In this document: positions 44,985 to 54,860 of the stretch, in pieces
How positions within the stretch are numbered: the first letter of the stretch is position 1
Layout: each line of letters opens with the position of its first letter
Source of the DNA: Paenibacillus contaminans
GTDB lineage: Bacteria > Bacillota > Bacilli > Paenibacillales > NBRC-103111
Length of the DNA: 64,000 nucleotides
Direction of reading: 5' to 3'
Assembly (NCBI RefSeq): GCF_003285015.1
Contig: NZ_QMFB01000018.1
Location: 62,001-126,000 of the forward strand
Made by a program: the position numbers and the translations under genes
The notes under the pieces: model-generated
The model's database searches: none
Seen by the model: the letters and a program-made list of their open reading frames with translations, nothing else
What the model was told of the DNA's origin: nothing

Positions 44985-46442
44985 TTGAGTTTTTCCGCCA
45001 AAAAGTGGACGCTCGCAATGACTTTGCTTTTCTTCCTGCTGGTATCCGTCGTGCCGATGCAGGCTGCGGCAAGCAGCTCCGTCAAAGCGACGATCCCTCC
45101 GTTTCCCTTAAAAATCAACGGCCAGGAAATGGATCTGCTTCACAGCAAGTACCCGTTTTTGTTCTATAAGGACATTACTTACCTGCCGCTGACCTGGAAC
45201 AATCTCCAAGCACTCGGCATTGAGTCTCAATGGAGCGAAGCGGAAGGGCTGATCATTTGGGCGAACCGGAATTATCCCGTGCCTATCCGCGAAACGCCGC
45301 CCGAGCAGGATCTGACGGATGCCAAGCGCAAATCCGGTACGTTTTCCGCCCTGCTATCCGACGGACCGATCACGATGAACGCGATCTCGATAAAAAACGC
45401 ATCCGAGCCGTATCCGTTTTTGTCCTACCAGGACGTTACTTATATGCCGCTGACCTGGCGGTTCGTCCATGATATTTTGCAGATCGACATCCGCTGGAGC
45501 GAGAAGGACGGCTTGCATCTGATCGGCGGCCAGAACGTCTTCGGTTCCCTGCTCGGCGATGACGATCAGTCCTTATACTTCTACTCCATGCTGTCGGCGG
45601 ACCCGGCCAAGTCGGTGATCAAGATGAACAAGTCTTCCTATGCGCTTGAATGGAAGGGCCGTGAAGATCTGGATAAGCTGCTTGGCAGTCGGTCCGAGTC
45701 TACGACACCCCCTCCGTTAGGCGGAAAACCGGTGGAGCTTCAGCGCAAGGACCGGGATTTGTACTACGGCGACCTCAAAATATACACGTTAACGGATTCC
45801 GACGTGTGGGAAGCCGCCGATTTCGGACCGCCTGTTCACACCTACACCGAGTATAGTGCGGGCGATCAAGGGGTAATCATTTCGATCAACCTGCGGCTGC
45901 CTTTGCCGGTAATCGGGCCGAATTACGGATCAACCTATAACATATGGGTCAAAGACGGCAAAGCGACCATACTGAAAGATTTCCGCAACAAGCTGGACCG
46001 GGTCATTCCGAATCCCGACGGCACCGTGTGGATCGCTGCCGCCAGACTGCCGGGCCGCAATATGTACATCCCGGGAACCGCCATTCTCGGCCTGATCGAC
46101 CGGGAAGGCAATATTCGCACGGTTAATGAACAGCTTGACGAAGCGGATGTATTGGCATTGGGGCTGACCAATCCCGCATTACCAAATCCGGCGGCGGAAG
46201 ACGGCAGTCTCTACGCCGTGTTTCTCGGCCGTAAAAAGGATTTCTCGGAACAAGACAGCGCCGGACTCTATAAGCTGAACACGAAGCTCGAAGCCGTCCG
46301 CCTTTCCGATTATGCGAATGGGGAATTTTATTTGGATAAGAACAGAACGATCTATATCCAGCATGCCAACAACACGATCGAGAACTGGACCGCCGGCGAA
46401 ACCCGCTCCTGGTTCGATTACGAGCTTGCCCGAATGGAATAA
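44985..46442 (+). CDS. Exported protein with two copper-amine-oxidase-N-like stalk repeats
   Basis: 485 aa from a TTG at 44985, 6 nt after AGGTG; an ATG at 44979 touches that site. Signal peptide WTLAMTLLFFLLVSVVPMQAA. Two related segments, LHSKYPFLFYKDITYLPLTW (near residue 60) and YPFLSYQDVTYMPLTWRFV (near 150), belong to the stalk-domain type found in Bacillales surface proteins. The rest (about 180-485) has propeller-like beta repeats. It may be a cell-wall or spore-associated protein. Follows the signal peptidase gene by 110 bp. Confidence 0.75.
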   Translation: MSFSAKKWTLAMTLLFFLLVSVVPMQAAASSSVKATIPPFPLKINGQEMDLLHSKYPFLFYKDITYLPLTWNNLQALGIESQWSEAEGLIIWANRNYPVPIRETPPEQDLTDAKRKSGTFSALLSDGPITMNAISIKNASEPYPFLSYQDVTYMPLTWRFVHDILQIDIRWSEKDGLHLIGGQNVFGSLLGDDDQSLYFYSMLSADPAKSVIKMNKSSYALEWKGREDLDKLLGSRSESTTPPPLGGKPVELQRKDRDLYYGDLKIYTLTDSDVWEAADFGPPVHTYTEYSAGDQGVIISINLRLPLPVIGPNYGSTYNIWVKDGKATILKDFRNKLDRVIPNPDGTVWIAAARLPGRNMYIPGTAILGLIDREGNIRTVNEQLDEADVLALGLTNPALPNPAAEDGSLYAVFLGRKKDFSEQDSAGLYKLNTKLEAVRLSDYANGEFYLDKNRTIYIQHANNTIENWTAGETRSWFDYELARME

Positions 46443-47140
46443 AACGTCCGTCCTTCATCCCGGAAAATGAACGGATTACTCGCCCCGCCCCTCCCCGCTG
46501 GACGCAGCGTAGCGGGGGGGCAAGCGCAACGTCCGCACCGCGCGCGCCTCCCGGCGCGCGGTGCCATCGCGGCACGCGGTGCTCGGTCACACGTCGGCGG
46601 TCGGATTGCAAGTCCACGAAGGGGCTATCTCAAACGCCTCGTTCAAAGTGAGTCATTCCAAAAGATGTGCAAAGACGCCTCCAAAACCACTGTAATAGGT
46701 AATAGTGGGGATGGAAGCGTCTTTTTCATGCAATGTTCGTATCTATGTGGGAGATTCAAAATGCGAAATGGAAAACCTCCAGCTATTTTTCGTAATATTG
46801 CTTGATTCGCAGATCTTAATGGAAAATCTGCAGCTAATTCTAACGGAATCTCCCAAATACGAAGAAATGCAGAAAATTACCTGGAACTTTTCCAGTTAAA
46901 TGTCTTTTTCTCGCCTTTTAACCGAAAATAGTTGCATGTTTTCCAGTTAACGCTCGTTCGCGTCGTTCTCCCCGCATAGATTTATTTTGTATGCTGCAGG
47001 TAAACGAACTTACGCTAGCGGGATGCACGGATTCCGTAGCTAGCCTAACAACATTGGGGTTGACGATCCGTCAATCATTAGTCTGGAAAACTCCGCTTGC
47101 AAACTGAGGCAGTCCACCGCTTCCCCTTGCCGCCCTGCGT
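46443..47140. other. Non-coding 698-bp interval with hairpins and repeated motif
   Basis: No supported gene. It holds a GC-rich stem at 46535-46564, a terminator at 46671-46730, and A/T-rich sequence in which ATGGAAAANCTNCAGCTA occurs at 46768 and 46819. Later sequence repeats TTTCCAGTTAA near 46888 and 46941. This kind of low-complexity interval recurs between genes in Paenibacillus-type genomes by my recollection, which I cannot check here. Confidence 0.5.
46671..46730 (+). terminator. Long terminator hairpin in the non-coding interval
   Basis: AAGACGC and TCC at the left pair with GGA and GCGTCTT at the right, with CCACT/AGTGG inside; followed by TTTTC. It lies about 230 bp past the stop of the gene ending at 46442. 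Confidence 0.65.
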
Positions 47141-47887
47141 CTACAGCAGCGCCTTCACATTGTCGAGCGACAGCTTCACGCTTTCGTAGCCGTCGATCTT
47201 AATCCGATCCTGCTCGACAACAACCCATTCATAACCCGCAGCCTTAGCCTTCGCTACAATGCCGGCCAGATCGAGGATGCCCGTCCCCAGCTCGGTCATT
47301 TCCTTCTCTTCTTTATTCACCATATCCTTCAGATGTACCGTCTTGCAGCGCGTGCCGAAGTCGTCCATGATACGAACCGGCTCGCGTCCGGCATGCGTCG
47401 TCCAGAACATGTCGATCTCGAAATTCAATTCCCCTTCGGTTGTCGACTCTCTCAGCGTCTCCAGAATCGGCTTGTCTCCGAAGTCGTTGATAAACTCGTG
47501 GTAATGGTTGTGGTACAACAGATCCATGCCGGCTGCTTTAATCTTCGGTCCGATCTCCTTCGCGATTCCGATCAACGTTTGCACATGTTCTTCCGATTTC
47601 ATCTCATAATAAGGAATGACGATATAGGAAGAACCGATGACTTGGTTGTACGCAATCACGTTATCCAAATCGCCGAGCAGCTCCTCGATCCGCGTATGGC
47701 TGCCCATTGCGGTCAGCTGCAGGCTGTCCAGCGTCGCTTTCAAATCTGCGGCGGACATATTCGCAAAGCCTGCAAACTCGACGCCGTCGTACCCGGCCTC
47801 GCGCACCTTCCGCAGCTTCGCTGCGAAATCTTCCTTATCGTAGTCGCGCAGCGTATACAGTTGTAAGGCTACTTTTAAATTCGTCAT
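47141..47887 (-). CDS. Sugar phosphate isomerase/epimerase-like TIM-barrel protein
   Basis: 248 aa; ATG behind GAGGCGA. Xylose-isomerase-like barrel with metal-site residues: GYDGVEFAGF, MGSHTRIEEL, LLYHNHYHEF, FEIDMFWTTHAG, TVHLKDM and WVVVEQDR. It likely isomerises a sugar or inositol-like compound in the cytoplasm. It diverges from the sugar transporter operon at 48093 with a 205-bp shared control region, suggesting that it processes the imported substrate. Confidence 0.88.
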   Translation of the reverse strand: MTNLKVALQLYTLRDYDKEDFAAKLRKVREAGYDGVEFAGFANMSAADLKATLDSLQLTAMGSHTRIEELLGDLDNVIAYNQVIGSSYIVIPYYEMKSEEHVQTLIGIAKEIGPKIKAAGMDLLYHNHYHEFINDFGDKPILETLRESTTEGELNFEIDMFWTTHAGREPVRIMDDFGTRCKTVHLKDMVNKEEKEMTELGTGILDLAGIVAKAKAAGYEWVVVEQDRIKIDGYESVKLSLDNVKALL

Positions 47888-48092
47888 GTGTTATCGCCTC
47901 ATTCTTTGATGTATGGTTTAACCTGAAGTGCAGCACATATCATAGCATAATCCAATCGCCTACGAACCTCGAAAGGCGGTCCAAAACGATAACAAGTCAT
48001 TTTTCTGATGGGATAAGACATTATTTTTACAGAAATCAGTTCGCCTAATTTGCTAAGATAGGTCCAGATCAATTTGAGGAGGGTCACTATAC

Positions 48093-49631
48093 ATGAAAAA
48101 AGTGTTGTCAGGCTTACTGGTTGCAGCAATGGGCGGCGTGCTGGTTACGGGCTGCGGAAGCTCGGATAATAAAGGGGCGAGCAACAGTCCGACTCCAGCG
48201 GGAACTGAAACCGCTTCCGGAGACTTGAGAGAGAAAGAGCTTGTCAAACTTGATGTCGCGATGATGAGCACGAATAAAGACGACAAAGAAGAAGTTACGA
48301 AAGCGATTAACGAAATCACGAGAAAAAAGCTGAACGTTGAAGTGAATCTGACGTTCATCGCTTACGGCAACTACGTTCAACAAACGACGATGATGCTGTC
48401 TTCCGGCAAAGGCGTTGACCTGCTGCCCGTCTATATGACACCGCTTGCTACGATGGCGAACAACGGGCAAATTCTCCCGCTTACGAAACTGTTGGACAAG
48501 TACGGCAAAGACCTTGTGAAAGCAATTGGCCCTGAGTATATTGAAAGCGGTCGCATCGGCGACGATATTTACGGCATTACGACAGGCCGCGATCTGGCCA
48601 AAGCCTATGGCTTTGAAATGAGAAAGGACCTCGCGGACAAATACAATATCGACTATAAGAACATCAAAACGCTCGATCAACTGGAAGAAGCGCTTACGAC
48701 TATTCACAAGAACGAGCCGAACATCATCCCGGTCGTTCCTTCCAACGGCGAGCTTGTGCGCAACTGGGGCTGGGATACGCTGGGCGACGACATCACGAAC
48801 CTCGGCGTCCTGATGGATTTCGGCAAGGAACTGAAAGTCGTCAACTTGTACGAAACGGAATTTTACAAAGCATTCATCACGCGCATGAACAAATGGTATA
48901 AGAACGGGCTGATCATGAAGGATGCGATCAACAATACCGAAAATGCCGGCCAGATGATGAAAGCGGGCAAGGCATTCGGCGGATTCGTCAACCTGAAGCC
49001 AGGCTTCGACGTTCAGGAAACAAGAAACAACGGCATCGAAATCGTCACTTCGGAAATCGTTCCGGCTTATAAAACGACGTCCGACGTGCAAATGGCGACC
49101 TGGGCGATCAGCAACGGCACCAAAAATCCGGACGCAGCGATGAAACTGCTGAATCTCATGTACACGGACCCGGAATTGGTCAACCTGATGATCTACGGCA
49201 TCAAGGACAAGCACTATGTGGAAACAGGCGACGCCGCTAACGGACAGAAGATCATCGACTATCCGAAAGGGCTCGACGGCAACAACACCGGTTACAGACC
49301 TAGCAGCGGCTGGCTGTGGCCGAACCAAACGATCGGTCATGTATGGAACGGCAACCCGGCCAACTATTGGGAAGTGCAAACCGAGTTTAATAAAACCGCC
49401 CGTCCTTCGGCCGCATACGGCTTTACATTCGATTCTAGCCGTGTGCGCAACCAAATGACGGCAACGACGAACGTTGTAGCAAAATACCATAAAGCGCTGA
49501 TGAACGGCATGCTTGATCCGGAAACGACGCTGCCGGTGTTCCAGAAGGAACTGAAGGCTGCGGGTATCGACGACATTATCGCCGCCAAGCAGTCAGACCT
49601 TGACAAGTGGGCTGCGACGCATAAGAAGTAA
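48093..49631 (+). CDS. Sugar ABC transporter substrate-binding lipoprotein
   Basis: 512 aa, ATG behind GAGGAGGG. Signal peptide VLSGLLVAAMGGVLVTGC with lipobox Cys, then an Asn/Gly/Ser tether. The mature family-1 fold has VEVNLTFIAYGNYVQQTTMM, LLPVYMTPLATMANNGQILP and DDIYGITTGRDLAKAYGFEM. First gene of a lipoprotein-permease-permease-kinase-regulator series, the reverse layout of the locus at 22.4-29.1 kb. Likely oligosaccharide import with a shared ATPase. Confidence 0.92.
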   Translation: MKKVLSGLLVAAMGGVLVTGCGSSDNKGASNSPTPAGTETASGDLREKELVKLDVAMMSTNKDDKEEVTKAINEITRKKLNVEVNLTFIAYGNYVQQTTMMLSSGKGVDLLPVYMTPLATMANNGQILPLTKLLDKYGKDLVKAIGPEYIESGRIGDDIYGITTGRDLAKAYGFEMRKDLADKYNIDYKNIKTLDQLEEALTTIHKNEPNIIPVVPSNGELVRNWGWDTLGDDITNLGVLMDFGKELKVVNLYETEFYKAFITRMNKWYKNGLIMKDAINNTENAGQMMKAGKAFGGFVNLKPGFDVQETRNNGIEIVTSEIVPAYKTTSDVQMATWAISNGTKNPDAAMKLLNLMYTDPELVNLMIYGIKDKHYVETGDAANGQKIIDYPKGLDGNNTGYRPSSGWLWPNQTIGHVWNGNPANYWEVQTEFNKTARPSAAYGFTFDSSRVRNQMTATTNVVAKYHKALMNGMLDPETTLPVFQKELKAAGIDDIIAAKQSDLDKWAATHKK

Positions 49632-49669
49632 TCGGATGCGACCTTGCATCATGGGGAAGGTGAACGTCA

Positions 49670-50611
49670 ATGAGCGTCGCGTTAAAGGCGAACAGATCTA
49701 AGCACAAACATAACTATAAACGCTTTATCCCTTTGTACCTGATGATGCTTCCGGGTCTGCTCTATTTGCTGATCAACAACTACGTGCCTATGGGCGGGAT
49801 TATCATCGCCTTCAAGCACGTGAACTGGAACAAAGGCATTATCGACAGCCCATTCGCAGGCTTGAGCAATTTCGAGTACCTGTTCAAGACGAAGGAAGCA
49901 TGGATTATCACCCGCAACACGATTGCTTATAACGTGGTCTTTATCATTCTGGGGACGGTCATTGCAGTCGCAGTGGCCATCCTCCTGAATGAAATTCGCT
50001 CGAAGTTTTGGAAGAAGATCTACCAAACGATTATCCTGCTGCCGTATTTGATCTCTATGGTCATTGTGAGCTATTTGGTGTTCGCCATGTTCAGCTCTGA
50101 ATACGGATTTGTCAATCACAGCATTCTCAAACCGCTGGGACTGGGCGATGTGACTTGGTATACCGAGCCGAAATATTGGCCGTATATTTTGACCGCCGTG
50201 CATATTTGGAAAACGTTCGGATACAGCTGTATCATCTACTATGCGACGCTGGTCGGCATTGACCGCGGTTATTACGAAGCGGCCGTCATTGACGGCGCGA
50301 ACCGCTGGCAGCAGATCATTCACATTACGCTGCCGGGACTCAAGGCCACGATGATCACGCTCGTCTTGCTTGCCATCGGCACGATCTTCTATTCCGACTT
50401 CGGCTTGTTCTATCAGGTTCCGATGGATTCCGGTCCGCTGTACGATGTAACCAACACGATTGACACCTATGTATATCGCGGCCTGATCAAGCTGAACGAT
50501 GTAGGCATGTCCTCTGCCGCAGGCGTTTACCAATCTTTAGTCGGCTTTATCCTGGTGTTTATCGCCAACCGGATTGTGATCAAGTTCAGTAAAGAGAACG
50601 CCCTATTCTAA
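49670..50611 (+). CDS. Sugar ABC transporter permease (LplB type)
   Basis: 313 aa, ATG behind GGGGAAGGTG. Six membrane helices; LYLMMLPGLLYLLINNYVPM and IIIAFKHVNWNKG mark the group; the ATPase-contact loop is DRGYYEAAVIDGANRWQQI. Lies 38 bp after the binding protein gene and 17 bp before the partner permease. Confidence 0.92.
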   Translation: MSVALKANRSKHKHNYKRFIPLYLMMLPGLLYLLINNYVPMGGIIIAFKHVNWNKGIIDSPFAGLSNFEYLFKTKEAWIITRNTIAYNVVFIILGTVIAVAVAILLNEIRSKFWKKIYQTIILLPYLISMVIVSYLVFAMFSSEYGFVNHSILKPLGLGDVTWYTEPKYWPYILTAVHIWKTFGYSCIIYYATLVGIDRGYYEAAVIDGANRWQQIIHITLPGLKATMITLVLLAIGTIFYSDFGLFYQVPMDSGPLYDVTNTIDTYVYRGLIKLNDVGMSSAAGVYQSLVGFILVFIANRIVIKFSKENALF

Positions 50612-50628
50612 GGAAAGGAGAGTCGGCA

Positions 50629-51516
50629 ATGGTCGAGAATGGTAAAGCGTTTCCGATTATGGCGAACGCCATCATGTTCGCTTTGATGATCTTCTGCTTG
50701 TTCCCGTTTGCGCTGCTTGTCGTTTCCTCCTTTACGGACGAGGGCACGCTCATTCGCAATGGCTACTCGCTGTTCCCGGAGAAATTCGGCACGGACAGTT
50801 ATGCTTACATGTTTAAGAAAATGGAAACGATCGCGCGAGCCTACTCCGTTACGGTTTTCGTATCGGTGGTCGGTACGCTGAGCAGCATGATCCTGACGGT
50901 CCTGCTTGCTTATCCCTTGTCCAGAAGAGATTTACCGCATCGGGGGACATTCGCTTTTTTCGTCTTCTTCACGATGCTGTTCAACGGCGGTCTGGTCCCC
51001 ACTTACATTATGTGGACCCGGTATCTGAACATCGATAATACAATCTGGGCGCTCATCGTGCCGGCATTGCTGCTGAATGCATTCTATGTCATAATGATGC
51101 GTACGTACTTTATGACTAGCATCCCGGACGAAGTGATCGAGGCCGGACGAATAGACGGTGCGGGCGAATTGCGCATCCTGTTCAGCGTCGTTCTCCCGAT
51201 GTCGCTGCCGATGGTCGCCACCCTGTCCTTACTGATCGGCTTGAACTACTGGAATGACTGGAGGAACGGGCTTTATTACTTGACGGACCCCAGCTTGTTC
51301 AGCGTTCAGAACATGCTCAACACGATGCTTCAGGACGTCCGCTTCCTAGCCAGCGGCGCAGCCGGCAGCAATGCCAGCGAAATCGCGGCCACTATGCCAA
51401 GCGTGGGCATCAAAATGGCGATTGCGGTTATCGGCGCCTTGCCGGTCTTGATCGTCTATCCTTTTTTCCAGAAATATTTTGTGAAAGGCATTACCGTTGG
51501 AGCAGTAAAAGGGTAA
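50629..51516 (+). CDS. Sugar ABC transporter permease (LplC/YtcP type)
   Basis: 295 aa behind AAGGAAAGGAG. Six membrane helices; contact loop SIPDEVIEAGRIDGAGELRI; characteristic C-terminus YFVKGITVGAVKG. Partner of the preceding permease. A hairpin terminator follows directly (51525-51559). Confidence 0.92.
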   Translation: MVENGKAFPIMANAIMFALMIFCLFPFALLVVSSFTDEGTLIRNGYSLFPEKFGTDSYAYMFKKMETIARAYSVTVFVSVVGTLSSMILTVLLAYPLSRRDLPHRGTFAFFVFFTMLFNGGLVPTYIMWTRYLNIDNTIWALIVPALLLNAFYVIMMRTYFMTSIPDEVIEAGRIDGAGELRILFSVVLPMSLPMVATLSLLIGLNYWNDWRNGLYYLTDPSLFSVQNMLNTMLQDVRFLASGAAGSNASEIAATMPSVGIKMAIAVIGALPVLIVYPFFQKYFVKGITVGAVKG

Positions 51517-51524
51517 GCATAAAT

Positions 51525-51559
51525 GCCAGCATGGAGAAGCTCTCCGTGGTGGCCTTTTG
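51525..51559 (+). terminator. Attenuating terminator between transporter and kinase genes
   Basis: Stem 51525-51537 with 51541-51553 (AGC loop; one mismatch, one G-U pair), followed by CTTTTG. It should lower transcription into the kinase and regulator genes. Confidence 0.65.
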
Positions 51560-51602
51560 CTATAGCGGTTGCCAATTATTTGCAGCGCAGGTGATCGACA
51601 AC

Positions 51603-53267
51603 ATGAAAAGAAAAGTCAGCGTCTCCTTCAAAATGAACGTATTCCGCAACCTGCTGTTGATCACGCTTCCGCTGATCGGCTTGCTGTCCGCCTATAACAT
51701 CTATTCCTACTACACGTTTAACGCCAAGTTCGTGGAATCCAATCAGCAGTCTCTTGCGTTGTACGCGCGGAATATGCAGATCGACTTGAATGCGCTGGAT
51801 ACGCTTCTGGCGCATATCGCCTTGAATAATGATAACTTCCATCTGCTGAACAACCCGGTCGACCCGTTGCAGGCGCATGTCGCTTCGCACGAAATGATGA
51901 TCCAGCTCAGTGCGGCGCTGAACTCCTACAAAGCGGCTGACGCTTTTTTTGTATACAGCACGATCAATAATACGTACCGCGATATTTTTAAGGAAGGGTA
52001 TTCCTATGAGTGGAAAGAAGCGATCCGGAATCAAGTGCGCCAACTGGCGGAAACGCGCGAAAATTTTTACTACAGCGGCTGGATGACGTACGAGGTGCAA
52101 GGCAAATATTACTTATTCCGGCTGCTCGGCAAAAATGGCACGTACGCGGCAGTCATGGTCGACTTCGCGCAAATGTATACGCTCGACCTGGTGCACGAAG
52201 GCGTCGAGGTCATCTATGCCACGCAAGATCGGGTTGCGCTGACGAACCGGCAATTTGTCGAGGAAAACAACTTGTGGACCAACGATCACTATACGGTCGT
52301 CGGCGCTCCGATTGCCAACAGCGAAATTCAACTGATGTTTGCCGTGCCTAAGCCCGGTGTTTTCAAAGGCGGATTCGCCATTTTATTCACCCTCTCCCTG
52401 CTGACCGTCCTGCTCGTTCTGATCCGTCTCGTCCTGTTGAACCGTTCCGTGCTGTCGCCGTGGCAGCGCCTGGTTCTCCGAATCGGCAGAGGCTCCGAGC
52501 CGCAGCAGCTCGAGGAATATCGGATCGAAGAGTTTAAGCGGGTGGATGCGGCTTTTACCCAAATGTCGAATGAAATCAATCAGCTGAAAATCGTCGCTTA
52601 CGAGCAAGAGATCAGGCGGCAAAAAGCGGAGCTGCAGCATTTGCAGCTGCAAATTCGCCCGCATTTTTTTCTGAACTGCTTGAAGAGCTTATACGGAATG
52701 GCGCAGCAGCAAAGCTTCGAGCGTATTCAGCAAATGATTCTCGCCATCTCCAATCATCTGCGCTACAATTTCAAGGATAATTTGCAGCTTGTCTCGTTTC
52801 GCCAGGAAATGGACCACGTTCAAAACTATATGCGCATCCAGCATATCGCTCATCATATCCCGCCTCTATGCGAATGGCAGGTCGACCCGGCGCTGATGGA
52901 CTTCGCCCTGCCGCCGCTGTCGATCCAAACCTTCGTGGAGAACAGCGTCAAATATGCGACGAAGCCGCAAGAGCAGCTGCTGATCCGGATCAAAGCCGCT
53001 TTGTTGGAAAGCGATGACGGGAGCTATGCGGATATTACGATTCAGGATAACGGCAGCGGGTTCGACCCTTCGATCTTGGAGGAGCTGAACTGCGGCGATT
53101 CCACGATCTACACCGATATTCATGTCGGCTTGAGCAATGTGCGTCACCGGTTGTTTATGCTGTATGGAGAGAAGGCTTGGCTAGCTTTTTTTAATAATGA
53201 TGAAGGGGCGGTCGCGGAAATCATTTTGCCGATTTCTTCAAAGCTGAAGGGGGAGGAAAACGAATGA
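51603..53267 (+). CDS. Membrane sensor histidine kinase (YesM-like)
   Basis: 554 aa; ATG at 51603 behind AGGTGA. An earlier ATG at 51531 lies inside the terminator hairpin and is unlikely. Two membrane segments (VFRNLLLITLPLIGLLSAYN; GFAILFTLSLLTVLLVLIRL) enclose an extracellular sensor. Kinase core: phospho-His in QLQIRPHFFLNCLKSLYGMA, FVENSVKYA, QDNGSGFDPS and VGLSNVRHRL. No clear HAMP-like spacing was verified. The stop overlaps the regulator start as ATGA. Confidence 0.92.
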   Translation: MKRKVSVSFKMNVFRNLLLITLPLIGLLSAYNIYSYYTFNAKFVESNQQSLALYARNMQIDLNALDTLLAHIALNNDNFHLLNNPVDPLQAHVASHEMMIQLSAALNSYKAADAFFVYSTINNTYRDIFKEGYSYEWKEAIRNQVRQLAETRENFYYSGWMTYEVQGKYYLFRLLGKNGTYAAVMVDFAQMYTLDLVHEGVEVIYATQDRVALTNRQFVEENNLWTNDHYTVVGAPIANSEIQLMFAVPKPGVFKGGFAILFTLSLLTVLLVLIRLVLLNRSVLSPWQRLVLRIGRGSEPQQLEEYRIEEFKRVDAAFTQMSNEINQLKIVAYEQEIRRQKAELQHLQLQIRPHFFLNCLKSLYGMAQQQSFERIQQMILAISNHLRYNFKDNLQLVSFRQEMDHVQNYMRIQHIAHHIPPLCEWQVDPALMDFALPPLSIQTFVENSVKYATKPQEQLLIRIKAALLESDDGSYADITIQDNGSGFDPSILEELNCGDSTIYTDIHVGLSNVRHRLFMLYGEKAWLAFFNNDEGAVAEIILPISSKLKGEENE

Positions 53268-54823
53268 ACGTTCTGGTCGTGGACGATCAATATGATGTGG
53301 TGCAGGGCGTGAAAGCCGGCGTAGACTGGCAGGCGCTGCGGATCGAGAGTGTCTATCACGCCTACAGCGCGGACGAAGCGAGAATGCTGCTTGGGGAGAA
53401 AGACATTCATATTCTGCTGTGCGACATCGAGATGCCGATGGAAACCGGGCTGGAATTGTTCAAATGGGTGCGGGAGGCTTACCCGGCCTTGCAGTGCATC
53501 TTCCTGTCCGCCCACTCCGAATTCGAGTACGCCCAGGAAGCGCTGCAGCTCGGCTGCTTCGACTACATTTTGCAACCGGCCAGCTACGAGGCGATCCAGG
53601 CGTCGATTGAGCGCGCCATCCACAAAATCCATGCTAACGCCCAGATGCGGCAGCTCTCCGAATACGGAGCGTATTGGCGGGAGAACAAAGATTATCTGCT
53701 GGAAAACTGCATCCGCAGCTTCCTCGCCGATTCCGGGCAGCATCATGAGCAATTGCTGCGGGACTTGAACAATCTGGACATCCGCGTAACGCCGCATACC
53801 TGGTTTCGCTCCGTGCTCATTCAGCTGACGAAGCCAAGCGATCAAGCAGGCAAAGAGGAATTGAAGCAGGAATTGGCGCATTTTACAGCGCCGTACCGAT
53901 TGCAATCGCTGTTGGTCCAGCTTGACGGCTTCAATTATTTGGCGCTTTTGTACACGGAGAGCACGTTCGGCGCTCCCGTAGAGCGTATCATGAATCAGCT
54001 GATGGCTGCCGTTCAGAATAAGCTTGCCTGTTTGATCGCTTGCTACGTGTCGGACATCGGACAAGCCCCTATGCTGAAGCAGCATTATCAAGCGCTCTGC
54101 CGGATGCGCCAGCACAATGTGGCTTTATACAGCAAAGTGTTCACGATGCAGCATATGAATCAGCTGAAGGAAAGCGCATACTCGATTCCGGATATGCAAA
54201 ATTGGGCCATACTCATCGCCCATGGCAGCAGCAAAACCGTGCGTAACGAAATTCACCGTTACCTGCAGCAGCAGAAGCAGCTCGGCGTGATGACCGCCGA
54301 ATTTCTTGCCCGTTTTCACCAGGACTTCATCCAGGTGTTCATGACGGCGACCAAACAGCTGGAGCTGAACGCCAGCGAAATTTTCTTCGAACGATACGGC
54401 TACGCCGACTATATTCAGGCTTATACTTCGCTTGACAAGATGCTCGATCTGGTCGATTTCGTGTTGAATTACGCGGAAGAAAACGCCGCAGGCGCGCATC
54501 AAGTCCAGGATTCCGTCGCGCGCGCCATCGCCTATATCAACCAGAACATTGAGAAAAACTGCAGCCGGGCTGAAATCGCCGAAGCCATCTATATCAACCC
54601 GGAATATTTGTCTCGGCTGTTCAAGAAAGTCAAAGGCGTCTCTCTTAACGACTATATCGCGATGCAGAAGATGGAAATCGCCAAGTCGCTGCTGACGAAC
54701 ACGAGCATCCCCGTCCATCTGATCGCTTCCAAGGTCGGCTACTCCAACTTCTCGTATTTCTCGCAGGTGTTCAAAAAATATTGCGGTCTCGCTCCGTTGG
54801 AGTATCGCCAGCAGAAGGGCTGA
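53264..54823 (+). CDS. Two-component response regulator with AraC output domain (YesN-like)
   Basis: 519 aa. Receiver domain 1-120 with VVDDQYDVVQG and phospho-acceptor Asp54 in LLCDIEMPMETG. C-terminal AraC double helix-turn-helix (CSRAEIAEAIYINPEYLSRL; VHLIASKVGYSNFSYFSQVF; CGLAPLEYRQQKG). Start codon overlaps the kinase stop, ensuring coupled synthesis. Probably activates the upstream transporter operon. Confidence 0.93.
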   Translation: MNVLVVDDQYDVVQGVKAGVDWQALRIESVYHAYSADEARMLLGEKDIHILLCDIEMPMETGLELFKWVREAYPALQCIFLSAHSEFEYAQEALQLGCFDYILQPASYEAIQASIERAIHKIHANAQMRQLSEYGAYWRENKDYLLENCIRSFLADSGQHHEQLLRDLNNLDIRVTPHTWFRSVLIQLTKPSDQAGKEELKQELAHFTAPYRLQSLLVQLDGFNYLALLYTESTFGAPVERIMNQLMAAVQNKLACLIACYVSDIGQAPMLKQHYQALCRMRQHNVALYSKVFTMQHMNQLKESAYSIPDMQNWAILIAHGSSKTVRNEIHRYLQQQKQLGVMTAEFLARFHQDFIQVFMTATKQLELNASEIFFERYGYADYIQAYTSLDKMLDLVDFVLNYAEENAAGAHQVQDSVARAIAYINQNIEKNCSRAEIAEAIYINPEYLSRLFKKVKGVSLNDYIAMQKMEIAKSLLTNTSIPVHLIASKVGYSNFSYFSQVFKKYCGLAPLEYRQQKG

Positions 54824-54860
54824 TTGTTTGGGGGTATTTGGCCCGGCTCCCTCAAGGGCA

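Noticed and set aside
46467..46899. Two plus-strand frames in the non-coding interval
   Set aside because: Low complexity, overlapping hairpins and repeats, and no ribosome site.
48114..49490. 458-codon minus-strand frame
   Set aside because: Antisense to the sugar-binding lipoprotein gene, which has a clear signal peptide and ribosome site.
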